64,000 nucleotides of DNA from Rugamonas sp. A1-17 (GTDB taxonomy: Bacteria; Pseudomonadota; Gammaproteobacteria; Burkholderiales; Burkholderiaceae_D): positions 62,001 to 126,000 of the forward strand of contig JAJLPB010000010.1 in assembly GCA_025548565.1 (NCBI GenBank). Reading direction: 5' to 3'. The translations under genes were made by a program, and so were the position numbers. Below are positions 26,477 to 36,178 of this stretch, piece after piece (position 1 is the first letter of the stretch; every line of letters starts with the position of its first letter). Below the pieces are notes generated by a model, which saw only the letters and a list, made by a program, of their open reading frames with translations, was not told where the DNA came from and searched no databases.

Positions 26477-27349
26477 TCAGCGCACTTCGCAATCGATGAC
26501 GTTCGACTTGCCTGCCGTGTTACGCGCCGACGGAGCCGTGCTCTGGTTGAACGCCGGCGGCGGCAGGAACTGAATGCCCGGATTCACCGGCAGGATCACC
26601 GGCGGCTGCTGGAAGTTGGGCGTGTAACCGAACTGGCCCGCGGCGAAATTGCTGGCGCCCCCGGCGTTGGTCACATGGATCAGGCCGTCGATCACGTGCA
26701 CATACAGGCCCGGCGCCATCAGCCCCGGCGGCGACGGCAGCGGCGCCGCCGGCGATTGCGGCACCGCTTGCGCCAGCATCAGCGGCTGCACCGGCGCGGC
26801 CAGCGGGTCCAGCGCGGCGGTGCTGGCCAGGTTGTAGGCCAGGCGCGCCGCGACCGCCTGCTCGCTCGGCTCGACCAGGTCGGCGATGAAGGTGGTGCCG
26901 CGGATGCCGATGGTGGCGCTCGGCGTCTTCATCGCGAATTTTTCCTTGTTGCGCTTGCCCAGCAGACCGGTGACCGAGCGCAGCCCGCCCTTGACCAGGC
27001 TGAACGAGGCATTGTCGGCCTCGGGCTTGCCGGCGTCGTAGCTGAAATTCTCGACCTTGAAGGTGGTGGCCGGCTTGAGCGTGATCTCGCTGTTGTCGAT
27101 GAACTTGACCATCGCATAGGTATTCTTCTCGGTCACCAGCGTATCGCCGCTCTCGACCTCGGAACGCATCGACAGGATGCGCACCACGCCATCGGCCTTC
27201 TTGGACAGCAACGGCCCGCTCAGCTGGACCACCGTGCCCACCACTTGCGCGGCCCAGCCGGCGCCCGCCGCGCCGCACAGCGCCAGCAACAGCAGGCCCT
27301 TGAGCAAGGCCCGGACCACGAGAGAGTTTTTAGGCTGTGACATATTCAT
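26477..27349 (-). CDS. FecR-domain periplasmic protein
   Basis: A 290-residue exported protein. A membrane or signal helix is at residues 12-33 (ending GAGWAAQ), followed by a FecR domain (about residues 35-160: VVQLSGPLL, LVTEKNTYAMVKFIDNSEI, LKPATTFKVENF, PSATIGIRGTTFIADL) and a Pro/Ala-rich tail. Classical FecR proteins relay signals to ECF sigma factors, but no sigma gene is present. Stand-alone FecR proteins often accompany two-partner secretion or CHASE2 cyclase genes, and both lie upstream here. It follows tpsB by 22 nt and is probably co-transcribed. Confidence 0.85.
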   Translation of the reverse strand: MNMSQPKNSLVVRALLKGLLLLALCGAAGAGWAAQVVGTVVQLSGPLLSKKADGVVRILSMRSEVESGDTLVTEKNTYAMVKFIDNSEITLKPATTFKVENFSYDAGKPEADNASFSLVKGGLRSVTGLLGKRNKEKFAMKTPSATIGIRGTTFIADLVEPSEQAVAARLAYNLASTAALDPLAAPVQPLMLAQAVPQSPAAPLPSPPGLMAPGLYVHVIDGLIHVTNAGGASNFAAGQFGYTPNFQQPPVILPVNPGIQFLPPPAFNQSTAPSARNTAGKSNVIDCEVR

Positions 27350-27371
27350 TTCCAGTACATTCAGGGGACGC

Positions 27372-28961
27372 TCAGTACGCCAGTCCCAGGCGCAGGTGCA
27401 GGCGGCTGGCGTTGTCGCGGCCGGTGTTGCCGGCGCGGACCACGTGGCCGAAATCGAGTTGCAGGTTGGCGTAGGTCGACAGCACGAAGCGCGCGCCGAC
27501 GCCCGCGCTGGCGATGCTGGTGCTGGTCAGCTCGCCGGGCAGCGCGTGGTTGCGCTTGACGTAGGCGGTATCGTAAAAGCCCAGCAGGCGGCAGTTCCAG
27601 CCCGCGTGGCTGCAGACGTTGGGCGTGTAGGCCTCCAGGTTGGCGCCCAGGCCGGAGTCGTTGGAAATCTCGCGTTCGATGAAGCCGCGCACCGAGGTCG
27701 CGCCGCCGGCGCCGAACTGCTCGCCGGGGATCAGCGCGTCGCTGGTGTACTGGCCGTTGACGATGGCGCGCAACTGCCAGTCGTTGGCCAGCGCCCGCGT
27801 CACGCTGCCGGCCAGGCGCAGCATGGTGTAGTCGGCCTTGGCGCCGTCGCGCGCCAGCGTGAACGCGTGCTGGTCGCCCTTGGCGCCGCCGGAGACATTG
27901 CGCAGCAGCGTCAACTGGCCGCTCACCTCGCCCTGCTTGAGCGGCAGCGTGGCCTGGTAGCTCACGCTGAGCGGATGCACGGTGACGTCGTTGCCCAGTT
28001 CCTGGCCCTGCAGCTGCACGCTGTTCTTGAAGGCCTTGTAGTCGACGCCGTAGCTGAGCTTGGATTCCAGCTCGCCGCGCTTGGCCAGGCTCTGGTTGTA
28101 GCGCGCGCCGTACACCGCGCCCTTGCCGCTGACGGCCAGGTTGACCGCGCCGGCCGACACGGTGCCGGAATCGACGTTGGAATAGCTGGCGAAGAAGTCC
28201 AGCGAATCGCCCAGCGCATACAGCGGAATGTGGTAGCCGGCGCCGTACACCTTGACGCGGCCCGGTTCCTCGGCCGAGGTGGTGTATTGCAGCGAAGCCA
28301 GGTGGTCGCGGTTGAACAGGTTGGCGTTTTGCAGGATGAAGCCGAGGTGGGTCTTGCCGGTCTGCTGGGTGCCGGTGTTGTCGATGTTGACCATGCCCTT
28401 CCAGGGCGTCTGGTCCTTGACGTCCAGGATGGCGTCGACCTCATCGTCCAGCTCGCCGCTTTGCAGCTTCAGCGTGACTTCCTTGGCCGGACTCTCGTTG
28501 CCCTGCTTCAGATTGGCCGAGACCGCCTTCAGGTCCGGCGTGCGGCCCTCCTGCAAGGCGGGCAGGCTGCGGCGGATATTGTTCTCGTCGAAGTACAGAT
28601 TATTCTTGACCTGGATGCGGCCGATGCGCGTCTCCACCACGCGCAGCTGCACCACGCCGCGGTTGAGCTCCTGCTCCGGCAGCTCGATCGTCACCACGTT
28701 GTAGCCGCGCTGGTGATACGCCGCCTCCAGCGCCTCCAGCGCGCGCTGCACGTCGCCGAAGTCGCGCTCCTTGCCGGTGTACTTGGCCAGCAGCGCATCG
28801 ACCTGCGCCTGCGGCAGCAAGGTGTTGCCCTTGACTTCGAAACGGGCGATCTCGAAACGAATGGGGGCGCCCTCGGCGGGCGGCTGGTCCGCGGCCCAGG
28901 CCGACGCCACGGCGGCGCTTAAAAGAGAACCTGCCAGGAAGCGGGTTAAGCTATTTCTCAT
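27372..28961 (-). CDS. TpsB outer-membrane secretion/activation protein (FhaC/ShlB family)
   Basis: A 529-residue Omp85-superfamily transporter. A signal peptide (ending ASAWA-A) is followed by the POTRA region (about residues 30-185, including ALEALEAAYHQRGYNVVTIELPEQ) and a 16-strand barrel. The barrel carries the conserved VRGFIEREISNDSG motif that plugs the pore through its Arg. The last residue group (LRLGLAY) ends in an aromatic, as in other outer-membrane proteins. It exports the giant TpsA encoded 205 nt upstream. ATG at 28961. Confidence 0.94.
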   Translation of the reverse strand: MRNSLTRFLAGSLLSAAVASAWAADQPPAEGAPIRFEIARFEVKGNTLLPQAQVDALLAKYTGKERDFGDVQRALEALEAAYHQRGYNVVTIELPEQELNRGVVQLRVVETRIGRIQVKNNLYFDENNIRRSLPALQEGRTPDLKAVSANLKQGNESPAKEVTLKLQSGELDDEVDAILDVKDQTPWKGMVNIDNTGTQQTGKTHLGFILQNANLFNRDHLASLQYTTSAEEPGRVKVYGAGYHIPLYALGDSLDFFASYSNVDSGTVSAGAVNLAVSGKGAVYGARYNQSLAKRGELESKLSYGVDYKAFKNSVQLQGQELGNDVTVHPLSVSYQATLPLKQGEVSGQLTLLRNVSGGAKGDQHAFTLARDGAKADYTMLRLAGSVTRALANDWQLRAIVNGQYTSDALIPGEQFGAGGATSVRGFIEREISNDSGLGANLEAYTPNVCSHAGWNCRLLGFYDTAYVKRNHALPGELTSTSIASAGVGARFVLSTYANLQLDFGHVVRAGNTGRDNASRLHLRLGLAY

Positions 28962-29166
28962 GGGGTCGCTCGTAGTTTTTGTCGCGTGTATTTTTTCAAC
29001 TTTGAAAGCCTCTCGTCAACGCCGGCGCACTACGCAAACGCTGTTCCGATCCTAGCATAGCCGCCATATTCAATGCCTATTTGAAATGTCGAAATGGATA
29101 GCCCCGGCGCCGAGTGTTGGATTTCAGTTCACTCCCGGCGCCCGAACCAGCGCAAATCGCGTCTCC

Positions 29167-32100
29167 TCAGTTGCAGTACATCTTCTTGGCCGGCTCGGAT
29201 TTACTGGCGAGTACGTCGACCTTGCCGCTGGCCTTGTCCTTTTCGTCCGGCACCTTGTCGTCCGGCTTGGCGGGACCGCTGCTGCCGCCCGATGACGTCG
29301 ATGCCACGCTTTCCGCCGGCAACGACGCCGCCGGGTTCTTGGCGATATTGACCAGCGTGAGCGTGTTGATGATGTTGACCGTGGTGCTCACCGCCTGGGA
29401 CGCCGGCGTCGGCGGCTGACCGCCCGCGCTGCCAGCCGCCGCGGCGGCTGCGGCGGCCGCAGCGGCATCGGCTGCGGCTTTGATGTCGGCGGCGGCCTTG
29501 GCGGCGGCGGCCGCATCGGCTGCTGCCTTGGCGGCCGCTTCGGCGGCGGCCTTGGCGGCGGCGTCGGCGGCGGCCTGGGCGGCCGCATCGGCGGCGGCCT
29601 TCGCGGCGGCGTCCGCTGCGGCCTTGGCGGCGGCGTCCGCTGCGGCCTGGGCTGCCGCGTCGGCGGCGGCCTTGGCGGCGGCATCCGCTGCGGCCTTGGC
29701 GGCGGCGTCGGCGGCGGCCTGGGCGGCGGCGTCGGCGGCGGCCTTCGCGGCCGCATCGGCCGCTGCCTTGGCGGCTGCGTCGGCGGCGGCCTTGGCGGCG
29801 GCGGCTTCGGCGGCGGCCTTCGCGGCGGCGTCGGCGGCCGCCTGGGCGGCGGCGGCGGCGGAACCCGAACCGGAGTCGATGACCGGCACCGTGCCGCTTC
29901 CCAGCGAGATCGATCCTGCGCTCACCGTGCCGAACGGCGCGGCCAGCGACACCGGTGCGCCGTTGCTATTGATGGTGGTGGCGCTGCCGACGCTGATGCT
30001 GCCGTTGGCGGCCTGCGCCGAGATGCTGCCGGTCGGCGAACTCACGCTGAGCAGACCGCCCAGCACGATGTTATTGGCCGCTGCCAACTTGATCGTATTG
30101 GTCGCGTTCAGCTGCGATCCCGACTGCAAGGTGATGTCGGTGCTGGCCGACAGCGCGATGTCGTCGCCGATCACCTGGTCGCTGATGGTGATCGGGCTGT
30201 GCGCGGTGATCGAGACCTTGCCGTTGTAGGCATGAATGGTGCCGCCGGTATGGATGCCGCCGTGGTTGTCGATGACGATATTGCCGTTGGTGGTGGTCAA
30301 GGCGCCCAGCGCCAGCTCGCCGCTGGAAACGGTGTTGGTGAGCGCGACGTTGCCGTGCCCATTGCTGGCGGTGAAAGCGTTCACATGATTGCCGCTGTTG
30401 GTCAGATCGATGCCGCTGGTGGCGGTGGTGTGCAGGCTGTCGGTCTGCAACGCGCCGGTCTGGCTGATGGCGCCGCTGCCCTCGCCCGCGACCAGCGTGA
30501 TGCCGCTTTGCGCCCGCGCGTTGCCGATCACGAGGTTGCCGGCGCTGTAGACGGTGAGCGACCCGCTCATGTCGATGCTGCCGTTGCCCGCTTGCGTCAG
30601 GTTGGAGGCGGTCACGCTGGCGGCGCTGTTGGTGCCGCTCAGCACGCCGTTGGTCAAGGCCAGGTTGGAGACCGACATCGCGCCGTTCTGCACCATGTTG
30701 CCGCCATTGAGCGTGAGCGTGGCGCCGCTCAGGCTGGAAGCGCCGTTGACGATCAGCGTGCCGGCCGTCAGCGCCAGCTGGCTGCCGCTGCCGACCGTGA
30801 GCGCGTTCAGCTTGACGTTGCCGGCGCTGGCGTCGTAGGTGATGGTGCCGGCGCTGCTGCCGATGACGGCGGCCAGCACGTTGGCGCCGTCCGGCGCGAT
30901 GCTGTCGGTCCAGTTGCCGGCCGCGCTCCACAGGCCGCCGCCGCTGCCGCTCCAGGTCGACGTTGGACGGGCCGTGATCGTGCCCCGTGCGCCGGCATTG
31001 AGCGTGTAGTCGCCGGCGCCGGAGCCGGTGAGGCCAGGCTGGCTGCCGGTGATGTTGACGACCTTGTTGACGCCGACGTTCTTGTCGACATAGCTGAGCG
31101 TGCTGCCCTCGCCGATCAGCAGCGACACCGCGTCGAGCGGGCCCTCCGGCATGCCCAGCAAGCCGCCCAGCGTGGCGCCGGAGTAGGTGGCGTTGGTGGT
31201 GTTGTTGTACTCGCGGGCAGCCAGGTTCAACGTCAGCGGCGCCGGCGTGATGTTGGCGGTCAGCCCGGTCGGCAAACCGGTCACCACATAGTTGCCGCCG
31301 TCTGCGCCGCCCAGTGTGAAGCCGTTGACCGTCACGCTCTTGCCGGTGCCGACATGACGGTCGGCGAAGCTGCCGCTGCCGGCGGACAGCGTGACCGCGT
31401 CGCTGCCGATCACGCCGCCGAGGGTGCCGTTGGCGACGTTCAGCGTGGCGCCCGTGCCGTACTGGCTGGCGGCCGGATTCCAGTCCATGTTGTAGACGCG
31501 GCTGTTGGCGGTCACACCGCTCACGCTCAGCTGCGCGGGGGCGATTTCCGTCATCAGCGTGGGCGGCGATACCAGCATGTAGTTGCCTGCGTCGTCGCCG
31601 GACAAGCTGTAACTGTTCAGGTCCACCAGCACCAGCTTGCTGGCGCCGGCGTTCTTGTTCTGCAGCTTGGCGCTGCCGGAACCGCTCAGCGTCACGTCGT
31701 CGCCGGAGATCGGGGCGATCGACGCGGTGCCGTTGACCGTGATGTCGGTGGTGCCGTCGTAGGTGCGGCCGGGCGCGCTCAGGCCGCTGATCGTCAGCTT
31801 GGCCTTGTTGATCGTGCCGGTGCCGGTCACGGCGCCGTCCAGCACATAGTTGCCGTACGGGTTGTTGGTCAGCGACGGGCTGGCGACCGTGACGGTCTTG
31901 CCAGAGCCGGCGGTCTTGTCGGCAAAGCTCAGGGTGCCGCTGATGCCGGGCTTGTCGGTGCCGACGATGTTGCCGTAGCTGAAGTCGTAGGTGCCGTCGG
32001 ATGTGGCCAGCACCAGGTCGGCCAGCCGGTCGTAAGTCTTGCTGGCGCCGGTGACGGTGGCGGTGATGTGGCGCGGCGTGATGACCATTTGCGGCGCGGC

Positions 32101-35100
32101 GTCGTAGCTGATGTCGTACTTGTACGAATACAGGCCGCCGAGATTGTAGGTGCCGACGTTGACCGCGCCGTCGAAACCCAGCGCGCCGCTGACGTCCGTG
32201 TGCGTGTAGGTCTGGCCGAACGCCGCGCCGGCGCCGTCGTAGATCTTGGTGCCGCCGGTGCCGGTCACATGCACCGACAGCGGCGTCAGGAAGCCGCGCA
32301 GCAGCGGCGTCGTGTGGCCCTCGTAGATGCGCCACACCGACGTGCCGCCGGCGAAGTCGAAATCGGTGAAGCTGGCCTGCTGCTTCATCTGGGTCGAGGT
32401 CAGTCCGACCGCGCCGGCGCTGTCGCTGCCGGCGCCCGCCGCGCTGTAGAAGCTGTGCGTCACCGCGCCGCCATTGGAGCCGGCACCGACCAGTGCGTGA
32501 AGAACGTCGTTGGTGCTGGTCTTGACGTCGCCGCTGCTGTAGGTGGCGTTCAGGGTTCCGTACATGCCGTTACCGCCCAGCAGGCCGCCGGTGCTGCCGA
32601 CGCTGTAGGCGTTCTTGCCGATCACGTTACCCACCACGTAGGAGGTGCCGATGGCGCCGTTGGAGTAACCGGCCAGCCCGCCGAGGTTGGTGCCGTTGCC
32701 ATAGACGTTGGATTCGATCGCCACGCCGCTGACGGTGCCGCCCATCTGGATGCTGCCCGCCAGCACGCCGGTGTAGTTGTTGCCCTCGACCGTCGCGCCG
32801 GCGATCCGGACGTCGCGGATCGTGCCCGATCCCAGCACCGAGAACAGGCCAATCTGGTTGGTGGTCGGCAGGTTGATGTAGAGGCCGTTGATGCTTTTGT
32901 GGTTGCCGTCGAACAGGCCGGCATAGGCATGATCGAGATCGCCGATCGGCTTGAAGCCCTGGTAGTTGCCGCCGCCCATGGCGTTCCAGTGCGCGGTCTG
33001 GCTGGCGTCGATGTCGTTATCGAGCACGTAGGAATTGGACGTGGGCAGGGAAGCCATGCCTTGCAGGCCATAGACATCGGTCAGATGGTAAGGCACGGAC
33101 GCGCCGTCGCCGCTGGCGGCGCGCACGAAGGTGCCGTTGGCGCCGATGCGGAAATCGCCGGCGCTGAACGCCGGCAGGCTGCCGACCTGCGACCAGGCGC
33201 CCTTCTGCAAATTGAAGACGCCGCTGACGGCGACGCTGTCGGTGGCGCTGATGGTGGTGCCAGCGGTGCCGGCGCTGAGCGCCAGGCCGCCGACACTCAC
33301 CGCCGCCTGCATCGCGATGCTGCCGGTGGCGGTCAGGGTCAGGTTGTTGGCCAGCGTCAGCGGCTGGCTGACGACGATGTTGCCAGGAGCGCTAGCGTTA
33401 TTGTTGTAGACCCCCAGCAGCGCGCTGGTGTTGGCGCTGGCCAGGTCGGCGTTGGTCAGCGCCAGTATGTTGGATGGGTTGCCGGTCGCGCCGATTTCGA
33501 CCGGGTTGGTCGAGCCCAGGCTGACCGAATTGCTGTTGAGCGTGCCGCCGGCCAGTGTCATCTTGCCCGCGTACAGGTTGATGCCGGAACTGGACGTGAG
33601 GCTGCCGGCATTGGTGATGCGGTAGTCGCCGCTCGTGCGCGTGATCAGGCTGAGCGCGCCGGTGCCGTTGACGGCCGCGCCGCTGGCGACGCTGATGTTG
33701 CCGCCCTGGCTGTACAAGGTCAGCGTGCCGGCGTTCTGGCCGCCCGTCAAATCCAGGTTGCCGACCACGGACAGGTTGCCGGTGCCGCTGCCATAGCCGC
33801 TGCCGTTGGCGGCGTCGCCAATGCTCAGCCAGCCGTTGACCGGCAACTGGACGTGCTTCAGTTCGGCGTCGCTCAGGCCCAGCACGCCGGCGGCGTCGGT
33901 GGCGCCGGCGCCGACCTGGATGGCGGTGGCGTCGGAATACGGCGTCAGCCGCACGCCATGCGCAGTGGTCGCGGACAGCGTGCCGTTGAGCGTCATATTA
34001 TCGGCCTGCACCACGACATTGCCGCCGCTGGACAGGACGGCCATGCCGCTGTCGACCGTCGCCACGCCGTTGGTCTTGGCCGAAGTCAGCGTCATGTCGC
34101 CGGTGCTGGTCACGTTGCCGCTGACCCGCAGATCGCCGTTCTGGGCCGTGGCCGTCAGCGTGCCGCCCGCCAGGCTGTTGGCCAGGTTGACGCTGGTCCC
34201 GGTCAGCACGACATTGCCGTTGGTGGCCTGCAGCGACGCGTAGCCGCCGATGGCGTTGCTGTCGTTGGCCAGCGTGATGTTGGTGACCGCCATCGCGTTG
34301 ATGTTGTGGACCGTGAGCGCCGAGATCGGCTCCGTGACCTGCACGATGGAGCGGCCCGAGGTCAGCACCAGGTCGCTGTTGCCGCCGGTGATGGCGGCCT
34401 TCAGGTTGATGTCGCGGTCGGCCGTCAGCGACAGGGTGCGGCCCGATGGCAGCAGGATCTCGCTCAGCACCGAAATATCGCCGCCGCCGCTGCCGTTGGG
34501 ATTGCCCGTGGCGACCGTCACATTATTGGCCAGCAGCGCCGTGTGCAGCGTATCGGTCAGCAGCAGCGAATCCTGCACGCTGCCCGATTCCAGGAAGGTC
34601 GAGCCGCCGCTCACCAGGTTGAGGTTGCCCACCGAGTTGGGCACGCCGTACACGCCGCTGTTGTCGGCGATGTAGACATCGCTCGGATCGAGCAGCAGCT
34701 TGCCGGTGGCGCCCTTGGGCGCGAGGGTATCGACCGTGCCCTGCATGTTCAGGTAATGGCCGGAGGTTTCCACGAAGCCGCCGTTGCCGCCGTTGGCGCC
34801 GCCGCGCGCGGAGATGGCGCCGAACATCTGCGTGGCCTGGTCGCTCCAGACGATGACCTTGCCGCCGTCGCCGTTCGCGGTGGCGTCGGCCCGGATCACG
34901 CTGTCCTTGCCCACATACGATTGCTGCGCGTTCTGCACCGCCGGGTTCTTGCCCTGGTAGTCGCCGCCGACCAGCACCGTGCCGCCGCCGGCCGCGCCGC
35001 TGGCGTCCACCACGGCGTTGCCGGTCAGGCCCACCCGGTCGCCCAGCAGCCGGATGTCGCCGCCTGTGTTGAGGTTGCTGCCGGTGGCGGTGGTCGTGCT

Positions 35101-35931
35101 GCCCGCCTCCAGCAGCGTGGTGCCGCTGGCCTTGAGGATGATCTGGCCGTTGGCGCCGCGCACCGCGCTGTTGGCGTTGATGGCGCCGCGCTGGTTGACC
35201 AGCGCGCCATACACGCCGACCCGCCCGCCCTGCGCCACGATCTGGCCCAGGTTGAGCGCCTGGTCGGCCGGGGCCGACACCACCACCTGCACGTTCGGAT
35301 CCTTGGAGTCGAACAGCTGCACGCTGTGGCCGGCCGCCAGCACCACGTCGCCGTTGGGCGCCGAGATGACGCCGCTATTTTCCACCGCCGGCGCGACCAG
35401 GAAGATCTGGCCGCCGGACGGCGTGGTGATGGTGCCCGCGTTGCTGACCTTGCCCGCCGTGGCGTCGCCGCTGAAGTTGTTTTTGCCGGCCAGGAAGTCG
35501 GCGTTGGAGATCGCCAGGCTCGACGCCACCAGGCCGTTGACATCGACCCGCGAACCGGCGCCGAAGATCACGCCGTTCGGGTTAATCAGGAACACCTTGC
35601 CGTTCGATTGCAGCGAGCCGAGGATCTGGGTCGGATTCTGGCCGGTGATGCGGTTCAATACCTTGCTGTCCGCGCTCTGCTGGATGAAGCGGGCGATCTC
35701 GTCCGGCGCCACCGAAAAACTCTGCCAGTTGATGATGGTGTTGGGCGTGTTGGTGATCGAATAGGTCTTGCCCTGCAGGTTGAAGCTGGCCTGGCCCGCC
35801 ACCACGGTCGGGTTGGTCGGGCCCGCCTGCGCGGTCGAATAGCAGGCCGCCACCATGACGGCGATCAGTTTGCGGCGCAAGGGCGCGGCGTGTGCGCGGC
35901 GTTGCGTGGAGCGGCTGGTATCGGCTTTCAT
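29167..35931 (-). CDS. Giant secreted TpsA exoprotein (filamentous-haemagglutinin type)
   Basis: A 2254-residue exoprotein. A signal peptide ends near residue 36 (STAQA-G). The TPS domain follows (about residues 37-280), with NWQSFSVAPDEIARFIQ and NPNGVIFG; this is what the TpsB pore recognises. After a long beta-helix there is a GLUG-like segment (about 995-1145), several YDG/MBG-type modules (about 1215-1660, e.g. SKTYDRLADL, GRTYDGTTDI), more repeats, and an Ala/Lys/Asp helical stalk (about 2022-2168). It ends with a charged tail closing in MYCN. Probable surface adhesin or matrix protein; no toxin domain is recognisable at the C-terminus. Confidence 0.93.
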   Translation of the reverse strand: MKADTSRSTQRRAHAAPLRRKLIAVMVAACYSTAQAGPTNPTVVAGQASFNLQGKTYSITNTPNTIINWQSFSVAPDEIARFIQQSADSKVLNRITGQNPTQILGSLQSNGKVFLINPNGVIFGAGSRVDVNGLVASSLAISNADFLAGKNNFSGDATAGKVSNAGTITTPSGGQIFLVAPAVENSGVISAPNGDVVLAAGHSVQLFDSKDPNVQVVVSAPADQALNLGQIVAQGGRVGVYGALVNQRGAINANSAVRGANGQIILKASGTTLLEAGSTTTATGSNLNTGGDIRLLGDRVGLTGNAVVDASGAAGGGTVLVGGDYQGKNPAVQNAQQSYVGKDSVIRADATANGDGGKVIVWSDQATQMFGAISARGGANGGNGGFVETSGHYLNMQGTVDTLAPKGATGKLLLDPSDVYIADNSGVYGVPNSVGNLNLVSGGSTFLESGSVQDSLLLTDTLHTALLANNVTVATGNPNGSGGGDISVLSEILLPSGRTLSLTADRDINLKAAITGGNSDLVLTSGRSIVQVTEPISALTVHNINAMAVTNITLANDSNAIGGYASLQATNGNVVLTGTSVNLANSLAGGTLTATAQNGDLRVSGNVTSTGDMTLTSAKTNGVATVDSGMAVLSSGGNVVVQADNMTLNGTLSATTAHGVRLTPYSDATAIQVGAGATDAAGVLGLSDAELKHVQLPVNGWLSIGDAANGSGYGSGTGNLSVVGNLDLTGGQNAGTLTLYSQGGNISVASGAAVNGTGALSLITRTSGDYRITNAGSLTSSSGINLYAGKMTLAGGTLNSNSVSLGSTNPVEIGATGNPSNILALTNADLASANTSALLGVYNNNASAPGNIVVSQPLTLANNLTLTATGSIAMQAAVSVGGLALSAGTAGTTISATDSVAVSGVFNLQKGAWSQVGSLPAFSAGDFRIGANGTFVRAASGDGASVPYHLTDVYGLQGMASLPTSNSYVLDNDIDASQTAHWNAMGGGNYQGFKPIGDLDHAYAGLFDGNHKSINGLYINLPTTNQIGLFSVLGSGTIRDVRIAGATVEGNNYTGVLAGSIQMGGTVSGVAIESNVYGNGTNLGGLAGYSNGAIGTSYVVGNVIGKNAYSVGSTGGLLGGNGMYGTLNATYSSGDVKTSTNDVLHALVGAGSNGGAVTHSFYSAAGAGSDSAGAVGLTSTQMKQQASFTDFDFAGGTSVWRIYEGHTTPLLRGFLTPLSVHVTGTGGTKIYDGAGAAFGQTYTHTDVSGALGFDGAVNVGTYNLGGLYSYKYDISYDAAPQMVITPRHITATVTGASKTYDRLADLVLATSDGTYDFSYGNIVGTDKPGISGTLSFADKTAGSGKTVTVASPSLTNNPYGNYVLDGAVTGTGTINKAKLTISGLSAPGRTYDGTTDITVNGTASIAPISGDDVTLSGSGSAKLQNKNAGASKLVLVDLNSYSLSGDDAGNYMLVSPPTLMTEIAPAQLSVSGVTANSRVYNMDWNPAASQYGTGATLNVANGTLGGVIGSDAVTLSAGSGSFADRHVGTGKSVTVNGFTLGGADGGNYVVTGLPTGLTANITPAPLTLNLAAREYNNTTNATYSGATLGGLLGMPEGPLDAVSLLIGEGSTLSYVDKNVGVNKVVNITGSQPGLTGSGAGDYTLNAGARGTITARPTSTWSGSGGGLWSAAGNWTDSIAPDGANVLAAVIGSSAGTITYDASAGNVKLNALTVGSGSQLALTAGTLIVNGASSLSGATLTLNGGNMVQNGAMSVSNLALTNGVLSGTNSAASVTASNLTQAGNGSIDMSGSLTVYSAGNLVIGNARAQSGITLVAGEGSGAISQTGALQTDSLHTTATSGIDLTNSGNHVNAFTASNGHGNVALTNTVSSGELALGALTTTNGNIVIDNHGGIHTGGTIHAYNGKVSITAHSPITISDQVIGDDIALSASTDITLQSGSQLNATNTIKLAAANNIVLGGLLSVSSPTGSISAQAANGSISVGSATTINSNGAPVSLAAPFGTVSAGSISLGSGTVPVIDSGSGSAAAAAQAAADAAAKAAAEAAAAKAAADAAAKAAADAAAKAAADAAAQAAADAAAKAAADAAAKAAADAAAQAAADAAAKAAADAAAKAAADAAAQAAADAAAKAAAEAAAKAAADAAAAAKAAADIKAAADAAAAAAAAAAAGSAGGQPPTPASQAVSTTVNIINTLTLVNIAKNPAASLPAESVASTSSGGSSGPAKPDDKVPDEKDKASGKVDVLASKSEPAKKMYCN
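29430..29866 (-). repeat. Alanine-rich 4-residue repeat array inside tpsA
   Basis: About 145 codons repeat units of the form KAAA-DAAA or QAAA-DAAA, with a higher order of about 24 residues (two Lys units then a Gln unit). The encoded segment resembles the TolA stalk and should form a long single helix. The DNA uses mixed GCC/GCG/GCT/GCA codons, so it is not a simple nucleotide slip repeat. Confidence 0.9.
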
Positions 35932-36178
35932 AACGGCATCCTCTATCCGGTGGGGATTGACGTCCGCGCGCCCCGGAATGCCGCGAACCAGTTATTCGGA
36001 GTGTGATCGGGAGGAGAATCGCGCCCGCAAAGCATATCCACAAGGAAACTAATATTCCTCTAAGTGTAGCCTTCTTTGCCGAGGCCGCCACGTCTTTTTC
36101 CTGTCCGGGCGACAGATTTTTCCCGCGTGTGGCGAGATTGCGCCGAGTTATTTCGCCATCATGTTTATGCTTTTTCCA

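Noticed and set aside
29430-29866. Repeat array considered as a CRISPR or minisatellite
   Set aside because: The repeat is at the amino-acid level (4-residue units with variable codons), in frame within tpsA, and has no spacer structure.
30199-36006. Very long plus-strand open frame opposite tpsA
   Set aside because: Its composition follows from the repetitive, GC-rich tpsA codons on the other strand; it has no recognisable domain, and tpsA has a full TPS signature.
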